Shown piece by piece: positions 7,062 to 15,487 of a stretch of 32,639 nt of DNA (position 1 is its first letter; every line of letters begins with the position of its first letter). Where the stretch lies: positions 806 through 33,444 of the forward strand of contig DAZF01000015.1 of NCBI GenBank assembly GCA_002507205.1. The letters run 5' to 3'. The position numbers and the translations under genes were made by a program. The DNA comes from Methanolobus sp. UBA32 (lineage in GTDB: Archaea > Halobacteriota > Methanosarcinia > Methanosarcinales > Methanosarcinaceae). The notes under the pieces were generated by a model, which worked only from the letters and a program-made list of their open reading frames with translations, made no database searches and was not told the origin of the DNA.

Positions 7062-8840
7062 ATGGCTGTAAATGAAAATCTACGTACACCAATAGTTTCT
7101 GTAATGGGACATGTCGATCACGGAAAAACGACTTTGCTTGATATGATAAGGGGAAGTGCCGTTGCCGAAGGAGAGGCAGGTGCTATTACTCAGCATATAG
7201 GTGCAACTGAGGTTCCTATTGAGACCATTGTTAGTAAATGTGGGGACCCATCTCTTAAGGACAGGTTTATTGTCCCGGGACTTTTATTCATTGATACTCC
7301 CGGACATCATGCATTCACTTCTCTGAGAAGCAGGGGAGGCGCACTTGCAGACCTTGCTATTGTGATCGTTGATATCAATGAGGGCTTTATGCCCCAGACG
7401 ATCGAAAGCCTTCACATACTTAAGAGATTCAAGACTCCTTTTGTGGTTGTTGCAAACAAGATAGACAGGATACACGGCTGGAATCCTAACAAGAACTCAT
7501 CTTTCCTTGCTTCATATAACAAGCAGAGTGAGCGTGTAAAGACCGATCTTGACAACAAGTTCTACGATATTGTTGGTGAGCTTTACAATTTAGGATTCAA
7601 TTCTGAAAGGTATGACCGGGTCAGTGATTTCCAGCGCAATATAGGAGTTATTCCTATCAGTGCGGTAACTGGCGAGGGTATTTCCGATGTACTCATGGTC
7701 CTTCTCGGACTTGCCCAGAAATTCCTTGAGAGCAGCTTGCATTATACTGCAAAAAGCCCGGGAATCGGGACAGTTCTTGAAGTAAAAGAAGAGAAAGGTC
7801 TGGGAACAACTATTGATACCATACTTTATGATGGAACCATCAAAAAAGGTGATATTATAGTTGTGGGAAGCCTTGGGAATCCTATTCAGACAAAGATCAG
7901 GGCATTGCTGAAACCACGTCCGCTTTCTGAGATCAAGGCTGAAGAAAAATTCCAACAGGTAGCTGAAGTCACAGCTGCGGTTGGTGTGAAGATATCAGCC
8001 CCGAATCTTGAAGGTGCACTTGCAGGAGCTCCTGTAAGGGTTGTAAGCCCGGAGACCATCGATGCTATTACTGCAGAAGTAAAAAGCGAAATCGCAGATG
8101 TCCAGATAGATACTGATTCTGTTGGTGTCACAATTAAAGCAGATACTATAGGCTCTCTTGAAGCTCTTGTAAATGAGCTCAGGAAAGAAGAGATCCCTAT
8201 AAGAAAAGCACATGTAGGTGACGTCAGCAACAGGGATATTGTGGAAGTTTCAGCAATTGAAGATCCATTCTATTCGGTCATTATCGGATTCAACGTAAAG
8301 GTTCTTCCTGATGCAAAAGAGAAGCTTCAGACCACTGCAGAAGTAACACTCTTCAGAAACGATGTGATATATCGTCTGATAGATGATTACAAGGACTGGG
8401 CCAAGAAGCAGAAGGAACTTGCGGAGAAAGAGATATCCGATACCATCATCAAACCAGGACGATTCAGAATAATGCCTGATTGTATATTCCGCCAGAGCAA
8501 ACCGGCTGTAGTAGGTGTGAAGATAGTCAGCGGAGTTGTAAAAACCAACGTTGATGTTGTAAACACAGAAGGTGAAGTAGTTGGTAAGGTAAAAGGTCTT
8601 CAGCTAAGGGGAGAGAACATCTCTGAGGCAAAGATTGGCATGGAAGTTGCAATGGCTCTTGAAGGACCGACCGTTGGAAGGCAAATAAAGGAAGAGGATA
8701 CACTCTTTGTGAATGTCCCTGAAAGACACGCAAAGAGAATCGAACATGAAATTTACGACTCAATGACGGCAGATGAATTAGAGGCACTTGATGCATTTCT
8801 TGCAATCAAAAGAAGGGATAATCCTTTCTGGGCAAAATAA
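7062..8840 (+). CDS. infB: Translation initiation factor aIF5B (IF2-like GTPase)
   Basis: A 592-residue GTPase that promotes subunit joining and initiator tRNA placement. The G domain shows GHVDHGKTT (G1), DTPGHHAF (G3) and NKIDRI (G4), followed by beta-barrel domain II, domain III (VGVTIKADTIGSLEAL) and C-terminal domain IV (from about FRIMPDCIFRQSKPAVVGVK) with a final helix. Length is normal for the archaeal form, with no bacterial N-terminal extension and no intein in the P-loop, where some archaea carry one. The start is ATG 7062, seven bases after GGGG; an upstream TTG (7056) is discounted. Confidence 0.97.
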   Translation: MAVNENLRTPIVSVMGHVDHGKTTLLDMIRGSAVAEGEAGAITQHIGATEVPIETIVSKCGDPSLKDRFIVPGLLFIDTPGHHAFTSLRSRGGALADLAIVIVDINEGFMPQTIESLHILKRFKTPFVVVANKIDRIHGWNPNKNSSFLASYNKQSERVKTDLDNKFYDIVGELYNLGFNSERYDRVSDFQRNIGVIPISAVTGEGISDVLMVLLGLAQKFLESSLHYTAKSPGIGTVLEVKEEKGLGTTIDTILYDGTIKKGDIIVVGSLGNPIQTKIRALLKPRPLSEIKAEEKFQQVAEVTAAVGVKISAPNLEGALAGAPVRVVSPETIDAITAEVKSEIADVQIDTDSVGVTIKADTIGSLEALVNELRKEEIPIRKAHVGDVSNRDIVEVSAIEDPFYSVIIGFNVKVLPDAKEKLQTTAEVTLFRNDVIYRLIDDYKDWAKKQKELAEKEISDTIIKPGRFRIMPDCIFRQSKPAVVGVKIVSGVVKTNVDVVNTEGEVVGKVKGLQLRGENISEAKIGMEVAMALEGPTVGRQIKEEDTLFVNVPERHAKRIEHEIYDSMTADELEALDAFLAIKRRDNPFWAK

Positions 8841-8908
8841 TTCGAATGCATATTCATAAAGGCATATCATAACAACAGGAACAATAAAACTAATAAGGAG
8901 GATAAAAT

Positions 8909-9322
8909 ATGGCAGATTTCAAAGTAGTGGTAGCAGACCCTAAGACAAAATCATACCAATTCAATGTCACAGGCGCTGAAGCCAACAAGTTAATTGGAAA
9001 ATCTATCGGAGAATCCGTAGATGGAGCAATCGCTGGTTTACCAGGATACACACTGAAGATCACCGGCGGAAGCGACAAGAGTGGAATGGTCATGAGACCA
9101 GACCTTCCTGGATCAAAGAGGCAGAAAATACTCGTTGCAAATGGAACCGGTTATTCCCCGGTTGCAAAAGGAGTACGCCGCAGAAAGATGATGCGCGGAA
9201 AGGAAATTGCACCTGACATCATTCAGATCAACACAGTTGTTGTAGAATATGGTGACAAGACCATAGCAAAGATCCTTGGCGGCGACGAAGAGCCAGCTGA
9301 GGAAGTAGCAGCAGAAGAGTGA
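8909..9322 (+). CDS. rps6e: Ribosomal protein eS6
   Basis: A 137-residue small-subunit protein. The core [20 protein letters not shown] followed by [16 protein letters not shown] and a basic [10 protein letters not shown] stretch is characteristic of eS6. The tail is acidic and low-complexity ([11 protein letters not shown]), common in archaeal versions. It starts 68 bases after infB with a GGAGG site, so it may share the transcript or have its own promoter. An 8-bp hairpin terminator covers its stop codon. Confidence 0.97.
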   Translation: MADFKVVVADPKTKSYQFNVTGAEANKLIGKSIGESVDGAIAGLPGYTLKITGGSDKSGMVMRPDLPGSKRQKILVANGTGYSPVAKGVRRRKMMRGKEIAPDIIQINTVVVEYGDKTIAKILGGDEEPAEEVAAEE

Positions 9323-9345
9323 GTTTCTCACTCTCTTGTTTTTTT
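9316..9345 (+). terminator. Hairpin terminator at the end of rps6e
   Basis: AGAGTGAG (9316-9323), three-base loop, CTCACTCT (9327-9334), followed by TTG and a run of seven Ts. The left arm spans the TGA stop. It separates rps6e from the convergent minus-strand gene ending at 9348. Confidence 0.75.
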
Positions 9346-9347
9346 AC

Positions 9348-10616
9348 TTATTTTTTCATCCCTTTATATCGGGCTGTTCCGAATCCTACATCGATTATTT
9401 TGTTCTCTGATAGCAATTTTGAAAGGAATCTATTTGCTCCTTCTGTGCTTAAACCTGTCATTTCAGCCACATCGGATGCATCGAAGGCTTCATCATCTAC
9501 TATCAGAGGTTCAATATCAGTTTCAAGAGCAGTGTATGTTTCAAGATTATGCCAGACTTTAAGTCTGTCAGCGTTCTTCACATTGCTGTTGAAAAGTATC
9601 TCATTAGTTTCCAGATTGCAGAGATATAGTGTCATGCGTGGGTGCATATAATTTTGTACCCATTCCTTAATATCAGGATTCCATCCCGAGTTCAAAATAC
9701 ACAGGCTCTTATACTGCCCGGCTGGAACTGCGTTTGCTTCTCTTTGTACAAACTGTACAATAGTTCTCAAATCATCAAATGGATGCCAGTATGTTTCAAA
9801 TGTCAGAAGAGACTTAAAGACAGTAGCCACTATGTTTCCTAAAATTAATTTATCAGATATATTTACCTTCCATTTCCTTTTCCCTATATATTCTCCGTTG
9901 AATGATACTTCTGGTTGGTATGAGGAATATTTGTGTTCCAGTATGTTCATGTAATTATAAAGTTTTGAAAGCACATCCGTTTCAATATCTTCTTTTCCGT
10001 TTTTCTCATTATCATTTGCTGGATTTGTTTCAGAAGTCATAGATGGAACCATTATTGATCTTGACTTATTCAGGGAATCTGATAATTTACCGGTCTGACT
10101 TTTTCCGGTCGAAGTTATCGTTTGTGACTCTTCTTTGACTGAACGCTGTTTTTCGCCGGACATCACTCTCTCTGCACTGTTTGATTCCATTTGTTTTAAT
10201 TTGAATTCTTTGAGAATATCCCTGTCAACAATAATGCGATCATTGAACGCTTTTTTGAAATTTTCAATAAGGCCTTCCAACAGAAAAACATCGATCGATC
10301 CTGTCGAACTTATCAGTGAAGAGAATGTATCTTTCATCCGTATAGATTCATTCAGCAAATTATCCTCTGTTCTGTAGAGCTCCTCCAGCGAACCCTTATT
10401 ACCGGAGAAAGTGTCAAGTTGTTTATTCTTAATATCTGCAAGAAGCTGGGATACATTTGTCCTTATATTACGAAACTGGAAATTAAGATCTGCTTCCTTT
10501 TGAGCATAAGTTCGTTGAATAAGTTTTTCAACAGAGCTATAAACATCATTCAGGTTCTTGATTATAATTTGCCTATTACTCTGTTCCAGGTCCCTGGGTT
10601 CTTTTAGCACTTCCAT
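9348..10616 (-). CDS. Coiled-coil protein with C-terminal winged-helix-like end, unknown function
   Basis: A 422-residue soluble protein I do not recognise as a whole. Residues 1-150 are mostly charged helix, probably coiled coil. Residues 150-210 are a Ser/Thr/Asn/Lys-rich linker. From about 235 a compact alpha/beta domain follows (FNGEYIGKRKWKVNISDKLI, then YKSLCILNSGWNPDIKEWV), and the last 50 residues look like a winged-helix segment (DASDVAEMTGLSTEGANRFL). It is the last gene of the minus-strand series after the beta-sandwich membrane protein (114-base gap). It might be a cytosolic partner of the ESCRT-like module, but only position suggests that. Confidence 0.7.
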   Translation of the reverse strand: MEVLKEPRDLEQSNRQIIIKNLNDVYSSVEKLIQRTYAQKEADLNFQFRNIRTNVSQLLADIKNKQLDTFSGNKGSLEELYRTEDNLLNESIRMKDTFSSLISSTGSIDVFLLEGLIENFKKAFNDRIIVDRDILKEFKLKQMESNSAERVMSGEKQRSVKEESQTITSTGKSQTGKLSDSLNKSRSIMVPSMTSETNPANDNEKNGKEDIETDVLSKLYNYMNILEHKYSSYQPEVSFNGEYIGKRKWKVNISDKLILGNIVATVFKSLLTFETYWHPFDDLRTIVQFVQREANAVPAGQYKSLCILNSGWNPDIKEWVQNYMHPRMTLYLCNLETNEILFNSNVKNADRLKVWHNLETYTALETDIEPLIVDDEAFDASDVAEMTGLSTEGANRFLSKLLSENKIIDVGFGTARYKGMKK

Positions 10617-10730
10617 CTTAATCTCTTCCGGATCATTTATGAGGGTATTCCGCTTTATTCAAAATATAAACATTCGCAACTATCAATTAGATGTTTTATG
10701 ATTTAACAATTAGCAAAATATATTGTATGT
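10617..10730 (-). promoter_or_regulatory. AT-rich gap before the coiled-coil gene
   Basis: No gene is visible. GGAAGAG lies upstream of the coiled-coil gene's ATG on the minus strand. The stretch could hold a weak promoter or simply separate two genes of one transcript; no hairpin was noted. Confidence 0.3.
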
Positions 10731-11993
10731 TCATGCAACTTCATGTGTTCCAAGGTCAATCGGTTCTTGCTGACAAAGAACTTCATTCACTTCAAAGGAA
10801 AAATTGAGGTTTCCAAGATACATCTTACCCGAATTTACAGGCCTTATTGCAAGGGATGTATATCCGGATGCATGTGGCTGTATTTCGGGAATGCAGGCAC
10901 CAGTGTTATGACATTCTATAAAAGAAGAAAAGCAACTGTTAAAACAAACGTTATTGATAATCTCTTCCGATCTGTTATCTACATAAATGCCTATGGTGTT
11001 ACCAACTTCGCTGTACAGTGCATCAGGTATATTGAGTTTAACATTTACTTTGGGAAGCTGTATATGATGCTCTCCAAAAACTACAGGCCCGATCTTACAA
11101 TTGTTGTTGCCGAGAGTAAATAATATGTCAAAATGCCCCATGTCTATTGTGCCTGTTACTTTTGGTATTACCTGATACGTAACATGATAAGATGATCCGG
11201 GAGGCATAGTTTTTGTATCTGAAAATGCTGTATCATATTTCACTCCTTTTGAGAACGATGATTTCAAATGCAGATTGGCCAGATCAGCGTTTAATCGATT
11301 TTCCATTTTAATAGATATTGTTGAACTGTGCCCGAATCGTGGTGGTTCAAGAAGCTCAACATTTAATCCCAGATATGAGTGAGAAACATCAATATTCCCA
11401 AAGAAGATTGGAGACTTTTGATGTTTATTTTCGTTAACCTCAAAGTACAGGTCACAATAGCCCATGGATACAGTTCCTGATGACAGGGGAACGAAAGAAA
11501 AAGACGAAGTTACTGACGAAATTGGTTCAAGATGGCCCAGATTTAAAACAGGTTTATCACAGTGGACAGTTGCGGAGAATGCTGCTCTTATCCAGATGTT
11601 CTCTATTGGCTTATCAGTGGGGTTATTTACCCGGAAGTATAGCATATTGGTGAATCCAATTTCCACAGGTTCGGTAAATTTGTATTCTATATTTACAGAA
11701 TCAACAACCTGCATCTCCTGTACCTGTCTTTTTTCAATACCTATCTTCTTTTCATATATCCAGAAAACATAGATTATGGCATAAAGAAGAAAAATGTATA
11801 TTGGTGCACTGGCAACATATACCAGATCAAATTTTTTATTAATGGATAGAATAAGAGATACGATCAAATATGTGGAAAGCACGATCCATAAGAATGCATA
11901 TATCTGGAAAAAAAGCCCACTTCTGCCTCCTGCTTTATTATGAAGGGCATGGGAAAGTGATTTAGCAATATCTTCAAGGGGTCCAAGTTTCAT
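10731..11993 (-). CDS. Two-TM membrane protein with three beta-sandwich repeats
   Basis: A 420-residue protein with two N-terminal transmembrane helices (about 27-50 and 56-80) followed by a charged EKKIGIEKRQ stretch. The large C-terminal part is therefore most likely cytosolic, on the same side as the N-terminus. Residues about 95-205, 210-310 and 315-415 are three divergent copies of an Ig-like beta-sandwich. Each has an opening V-x-N or M-E-N strand, a late S-G-x-(V/I/M) turn, a G-(Y/H/N)-(C/F/L) strand and an ending F-G or L-G turn before the next copy. Such cytosolic Ig-like repeats often mediate protein contacts. The gene is downstream of the Vps4-like ATPase on the same strand (135-base gap). 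Function unknown; a scaffold or adaptor is inferred. Confidence 0.78.
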   Translation of the reverse strand: MKLGPLEDIAKSLSHALHNKAGGRSGLFFQIYAFLWIVLSTYLIVSLILSINKKFDLVYVASAPIYIFLLYAIIYVFWIYEKKIGIEKRQVQEMQVVDSVNIEYKFTEPVEIGFTNMLYFRVNNPTDKPIENIWIRAAFSATVHCDKPVLNLGHLEPISSVTSSFSFVPLSSGTVSMGYCDLYFEVNENKHQKSPIFFGNIDVSHSYLGLNVELLEPPRFGHSSTISIKMENRLNADLANLHLKSSFSKGVKYDTAFSDTKTMPPGSSYHVTYQVIPKVTGTIDMGHFDILFTLGNNNCKIGPVVFGEHHIQLPKVNVKLNIPDALYSEVGNTIGIYVDNRSEEIINNVCFNSCFSSFIECHNTGACIPEIQPHASGYTSLAIRPVNSGKMYLGNLNFSFEVNEVLCQQEPIDLGTHEVA

Positions 11994-12128
11994 CTAAATC
12001 GCCTATCCATAAATGACTAATTAGTTTATAGATTTCTGATTATAAATATATTATTAATTCTATCCTACTTATGTCATCTTTGTGTCGTACCAAATGGAAA
12101 AATCAGTTTCCCTATCCAATACAAATAA
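11994..12128 (-). promoter_or_regulatory. AT-rich gap with TATA-like sequence for the minus strand
   Basis: No gene is seen. On the minus strand a TATATTTATAATC-like stretch around 12037-12055 could be the promoter of the two-TM beta-sandwich gene, which would make that gene and the next a separate transcript from the ESCRT-like operon. Confidence 0.35.
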
Positions 12129-13292
12129 TCACTTTTGAAGCAGTTCTGCAAAGACTTCTTCCTCACCGGTCTTCTGAATGGCAGATCTGGCTTCTATGTA
12201 CCAGCTAACTATGGATGGTTTACGCTTCTGTAAAACCATTTCGAAATCCTGCTGCCGTATTTTTCGTGCATCTCCGCCTCTTAAGGCTTCACCAAGTGGA
12301 ATGTCTGCTGCTTCCTTACATATGGCTGCAAGATCTGCACCGGAATACGAATTCGTGATGGAAGCAAGGTGCTTTATATCTATATCATTATCAAGCGGTC
12401 GCTTTTTAAGATGTATCCTTAGTATGGCTTCCCTTGCATCGAGGTCAGGTTCCGGAACAAAGACGAGTTTGCTAAAACGTCCCGGACGTCTCAGTGCAGG
12501 GTCAATTGCCCAGGGTTCGTTTGTAGCTGCAAGCACAAGTAGGTTATCAGATGCAGTATCCACACCATCCATCTGTGCCAGCAACTCATTTACCACTCTC
12601 TTTGCATAGTCTTCGCTTTCACTGCGCCTTGAGGCAATAGAATCTATCTCGTCAAAGAATATGATCGATCTGTCTCCCTGACGGGCTATATCAAAGACCT
12701 GCTTGACATTCTTTTCTGAAGCACCAACCCATTTGCTGACAATACTGCTGGTTTTCACGCTAATGAACTCAGCTCCGCATTCCTTTGCAGCTGCCTTTGC
12801 CATCATGGTCTTACCACATCCGGGAGGGCCATAGAGTAAAATGCCTTCTCCGGCTTTCTGCCCATACATCTGGTAGAGTTCTTTGTGCGTGAAAGGATAG
12901 ATGATAGCTTTGCGTATCTCCTCTTTTACCTGCTCAAGACCGCCAATGTCTGAAAAACCTGTTTTAGGTATCTCTTTGAGAAATACGTCGTCTTTTGAAA
13001 GGGATGACTCGTCATTGTTTGTGGGATCTCTCTTGCTTTGCGTATTTCCATCAGATGATAAAACAGCTGGACTTTTTTTCAGTGCCTGTGCCCTGGCAAA
13101 AAGATGCTCAGCAAGATCTCGTTGGGTATTGCGGTCAATGCCCTCCGTGGAATTCATGGAGGCATCGTTGTAGAGCTTGGCAGCTTTCAGGTATAGATCG
13201 CGTGCCCTTTCAGATTGACCTCTATCTTCCAGGTCTTTTGCAGCTTTTGCATATCCGCGAGCCTGGGCAGCAAAAGTTATAGCTGAGTTCAA
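12129..13292 (-). CDS. Vps4/CdvC-like AAA ATPase with N-terminal MIT-like domain
   Basis: A 387-residue protein. Residues 1-75 form three predicted helices (NSAITFAAQARGYAKAAKDL, then ARDLYLKAAKLYNDA, then RDLAEHLFARAQALKK) like a MIT domain, the part of Vps4 that binds ESCRT-III tails. A polar linker (75-105) leads to the AAA domain: Walker A GPPGCGKT (155-162), pore loop KWVGAS (187-192), Walker B IIFFDEID (210-217), sensor-1 Asn258 and Arg-finger segment ALRRPGRF (266-273). The small helical domain ends with a Vps4-like terminal helix (SIVSWYIEARSAIQ). There is a single AAA ring domain, so it is not Cdc48. It starts with TTG at 13292 after AAGGGGT, 53 bases from the ESCRT-III-like gene. 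Predicted role: hexameric disassembly of ESCRT-III polymers at membranes. Confidence 0.88.
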   Translation of the reverse strand: MNSAITFAAQARGYAKAAKDLEDRGQSERARDLYLKAAKLYNDASMNSTEGIDRNTQRDLAEHLFARAQALKKSPAVLSSDGNTQSKRDPTNNDESSLSKDDVFLKEIPKTGFSDIGGLEQVKEEIRKAIIYPFTHKELYQMYGQKAGEGILLYGPPGCGKTMMAKAAAKECGAEFISVKTSSIVSKWVGASEKNVKQVFDIARQGDRSIIFFDEIDSIASRRSESEDYAKRVVNELLAQMDGVDTASDNLLVLAATNEPWAIDPALRRPGRFSKLVFVPEPDLDAREAILRIHLKKRPLDNDIDIKHLASITNSYSGADLAAICKEAADIPLGEALRGGDARKIRQQDFEMVLQKRKPSIVSWYIEARSAIQKTGEEEVFAELLQK

Positions 13293-13345
13293 ATACTTAC
13301 CCCTTGATTATGAGTCTGTTATAGTCCAGAAAAAAGTATACCGGT

Positions 13346-13915
13346 TTATTCGGTATCTGCAATCTCTGATTCTATCTTTTTGGCAAGTTCATCCTTTTCA
13401 GGAGTCTCACTTGATAGTTCCGCAAGGAGTTCTGATCTCAGCGAATCCTGCATTTCAGAGAGTTCATTACCGCCACTCATTGCAGCATCCATGGATGATG
13501 TCATCATGTTTGTTGCAGTGTTTACTTTCTCCATGGAGGTTCTGATATTTGTTACAGCACTCTCAAGTTTATTAGTGTCAAAACCAAGTTGTTTCTGCCA
13601 TTTTCCCAGATCCTCGCCAATCTCAACAACTTCCTTGAGTCCTGTTTGCATCTCAATTACGTCGTTCATGGACTGGGCCATCTCTACCATGCTGCTGATG
13701 GTGTTTACCTGTCCTTCAACAAGAGAATATCTGCGTGATGCAACTCTGAACTCCCTGTCATTTCCCTTTGCAAGAGCTTCCTTTGCCTGCTCACGGGATT
13801 TTTGTTGCTTTCTCATGAGTTCTTTTTCACGTGTTGTCAGCCTTTGCTCTGAAATACTCAGTTTTGTTTTCAGTTCTTCGGGTGATACTTTCTTAAATGG
13901 ATTTTTTAATGCCAT
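13346..13915 (-). CDS. ESCRT-III/Snf7-family protein (CdvB-like)
   Basis: A 189-residue, nearly all-helical protein. The basic N-terminus (ALKNPFKKVS) and long hairpin (about 12-80, LTTREKELMRKQQKSREQ then DREFRVASRRYSLVEGQVN) match the alpha1-alpha2 core of ESCRT-III. The following methionine-rich helices (SMNDVIEMQTGLKEVVEI, then NTATNMMTSSMDAAM) resemble alpha3-alpha5. The acidic C-terminus holds two candidate MIM-like helices (about 152-167 and 173-187) that could bind the MIT domain of the adjacent ATPase. I chose the ATG at 13915: GAGG lies eight bases upstream, and the preceding gene's TGA shares its A. FtsZ-based division is usual in methanogens, so a role in vesicles or membrane repair is as likely as division. 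Confidence 0.83.
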   Translation of the reverse strand: MALKNPFKKVSPEELKTKLSISEQRLTTREKELMRKQQKSREQAKEALAKGNDREFRVASRRYSLVEGQVNTISSMVEMAQSMNDVIEMQTGLKEVVEIGEDLGKWQKQLGFDTNKLESAVTNIRTSMEKVNTATNMMTSSMDAAMSGGNELSEMQDSLRSELLAELSSETPEKDELAKKIESEIADTE

Positions 13916-14070
13916 CACAATTCCTCTTCCATTTTTTTCTGCTTTGCATATCTTATACACAGTTTCATAGCTTCAGATCTATTGATTGCTATTCCCATTT
14001 CTACTAGTGTATCCAGATATACTTTACTATCTTCTGAGATTCTTGCACTTACCGGGTAAGAATTTGCCAT
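13915..14070 (-). CDS. Ribbon-helix-helix DNA-binding protein (51 aa)
   Basis: A short gene of 51 codons plus stop. The protein has the ribbon-helix-helix layout: a beta strand (YPVSARIS), helix A (EDSKVYLDTLVEMG), a turn with N-R-S-E and helix B (EAMKLCIRYAKQ). The turn followed by S-E-A is typical of CopG/NikR-type N-terminal domains. Its TGA overlaps the ATG of the ESCRT-III-like gene by one base, so it is the first gene of that operon and translation is probably coupled. The start codon at 14070 follows a GGAATAACA stretch, a weak ribosome binding site. A palindrome 24-43 bases upstream of the start is a fitting self-regulatory operator. Confidence 0.82.
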   Translation of the reverse strand: MANSYPVSARISEDSKVYLDTLVEMGIAINRSEAMKLCIRYAKQKKMEEEL

Positions 14071-14194
14071 TGTTATTCCAACTTGACGCTGTTTTGTATG
14101 CTTATGTATACAATGGAAAACAATATATATAATATTTCCTCAATACATAAATAGGAATACAAGTCAAGCTTATAGAAGAAAAGGTGTCATTATC
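14071..14194. promoter_or_regulatory. Divergent promoter with operator-like palindrome
   Basis: Shared upstream region of the minus-strand RHH/ESCRT-like operon and the plus-strand SPFH gene. A TATA-rich core (14123-14134) can serve either direction; on the minus strand it follows a purine-rich GGAAA. TTGTAT (14094-14099) and ATACAA (14108-14113) form a palindrome with an eight-base spacer, lying between the TATA core and the RHH start, about where the minus-strand transcription start would be. That position suits repression. AAGGTGT precedes the SPFH ATG. Confidence 0.55.
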
Positions 14195-15487
14195 ATGGTG
14201 TTCAAATGGAAAAGAGAAGCAGATGATATTGCCAGGGTGGTCCCGAAAAAGGACGTTAAAGGTTTTTTCAGTAAAGCGGTGATTCTTTCTCCGAATGAAA
14301 AGGCAGCCATGGTAAAGAATGGAGTTGTTGATGAAATAGTAGAAAGTGGGAAATTATATGTAGGCGGTCTCTTAAAACCCGGCAACATCGGAAAGGATGT
14401 GGACGTAGCCCTGATGGATACTTCTCCCAAGGATCTTCAATGGGCACAAACCGAATTATGGACCCGGGATAACCAGAAAGTAGCCTGTAACGGTCTGCTC
14501 AGATTCAGAATACAGGATACAAAGCGTTTTTTCCAGGTGCTCTATGCCTACACAACACCTGATAAAAAGGGAACCAGAGCACTTTCAATACAGGACATAT
14601 ACAAACGTCTTGAAAGTGAAGTACTGACCCTTGTTCTTGAACCAGAGGTAAGGCAGGAAGACATAGAGAAACTCTATGGGAACAGGGACCTTCGTCTGAA
14701 CATCGAGAATGAACTTGAAATGCGCCTCAGATCCACTTTATCCATGTGGGGACTGGAAATGCTGAAATATACTGTCCAGTGGGAGCTAGGTTCCTATGGA
14801 AAAGTAATGCAGGCGACCAACGATTTCCAGACAAGGGAAGAACTTGCAGAACTTGATACGCTTGCGGTTGAAGGTGGTTTTGAGCGCAGGGGTAGGGAAG
14901 ATGTGGCAGGTCTGCGTGCTGACCATGCGACCGTTGCAACAGAGAAGGATTTCCATCGTGACCAGAAGCTGAAGGACGTAAGGTCAGATCTTGAAGCAGA
15001 AAGGCTGCAATATGAAGCTGATATGCAGGAAGCCAGGGAAGCTATCGGCCTTAAGGAAGAATTAAAACTTGCAAAAGCCCGGGGTATGCGTGTAGAGCTT
15101 GAAGTCGAACAGGACATGAAAGACCGTGACCATGGTCGTGATATGGAATACCTGAAACATATAACCGAGGCAGGTGGGAAGGATGTTGCAAAGACTGTGA
15201 GTGAAGGACGTGAATACGGACGTATGTCGCCGGAACAGCTTGAAGCTCTGGCTAAGGTCAAGCAGAGCGAAGCTATTGCAAAAGAGGACAAGGTCAGTTT
15301 CATGATGGAGGTTGAGGATAGGGAGCGTGCGGATTCGTATCGCAGGCAGGAACTTGATGCTTCCATGATGGGGGCAGCACAGGGTAAGAAATCACCAACT
15401 GTAAGGAAGTGTCCCGGGTGCGGTTCAACAATTCCTTCTGAAGCAAGTTTCTGTAGCCAGTGCGGTAAAAAACTTACAGACATTTGA
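14195..15487 (+). CDS. SPFH/band-7 domain protein with coiled coil and C-terminal zinc ribbon
   Basis: A 430-residue protein without an obvious transmembrane helix. Residues about 30-215 resemble an SPFH domain of the YdjI type: EKAAMVKNGVVDEIVESGKL, later TELWTRDNQKVACNGLLRFRI, then LRSTLSMWGLEMLKYTVQWE. Residues 225-390 are charged coiled coil. The C-terminus is a zinc ribbon with CPGCG and FCSQCGKKL. SPFH proteins oligomerise on membranes and organise local lipid and protein patches. The start is the ATG at 14195, eight bases after GGTG. It is divergent from the ESCRT-III-like operon and upstream of a membrane protein with a near-identical zinc ribbon, which suggests one functional module. 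The domain assignment is strong, the role inferred. Confidence 0.85.
   Translation: MVFKWKREADDIARVVPKKDVKGFFSKAVILSPNEKAAMVKNGVVDEIVESGKLYVGGLLKPGNIGKDVDVALMDTSPKDLQWAQTELWTRDNQKVACNGLLRFRIQDTKRFFQVLYAYTTPDKKGTRALSIQDIYKRLESEVLTLVLEPEVRQEDIEKLYGNRDLRLNIENELEMRLRSTLSMWGLEMLKYTVQWELGSYGKVMQATNDFQTREELAELDTLAVEGGFERRGREDVAGLRADHATVATEKDFHRDQKLKDVRSDLEAERLQYEADMQEAREAIGLKEELKLAKARGMRVELEVEQDMKDRDHGRDMEYLKHITEAGGKDVAKTVSEGREYGRMSPEQLEALAKVKQSEAIAKEDKVSFMMEVEDRERADSYRRQELDASMMGAAQGKKSPTVRKCPGCGSTIPSEASFCSQCGKKLTDI

Noticed and set aside
7062..8840. Intein in aIF5B
   Set aside because: The P-loop and the rest of the GTPase domain are uninterrupted and length is normal.
12129..13292. Cdc48/VAT or proteasome-activating ATPase identity
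   Set aside because: Only one AAA domain; the N-terminus is a three-helix MIT-like bundle rather than a Cdc48 N domain or OB/coiled-coil; an ESCRT-III-like gene is adjacent.
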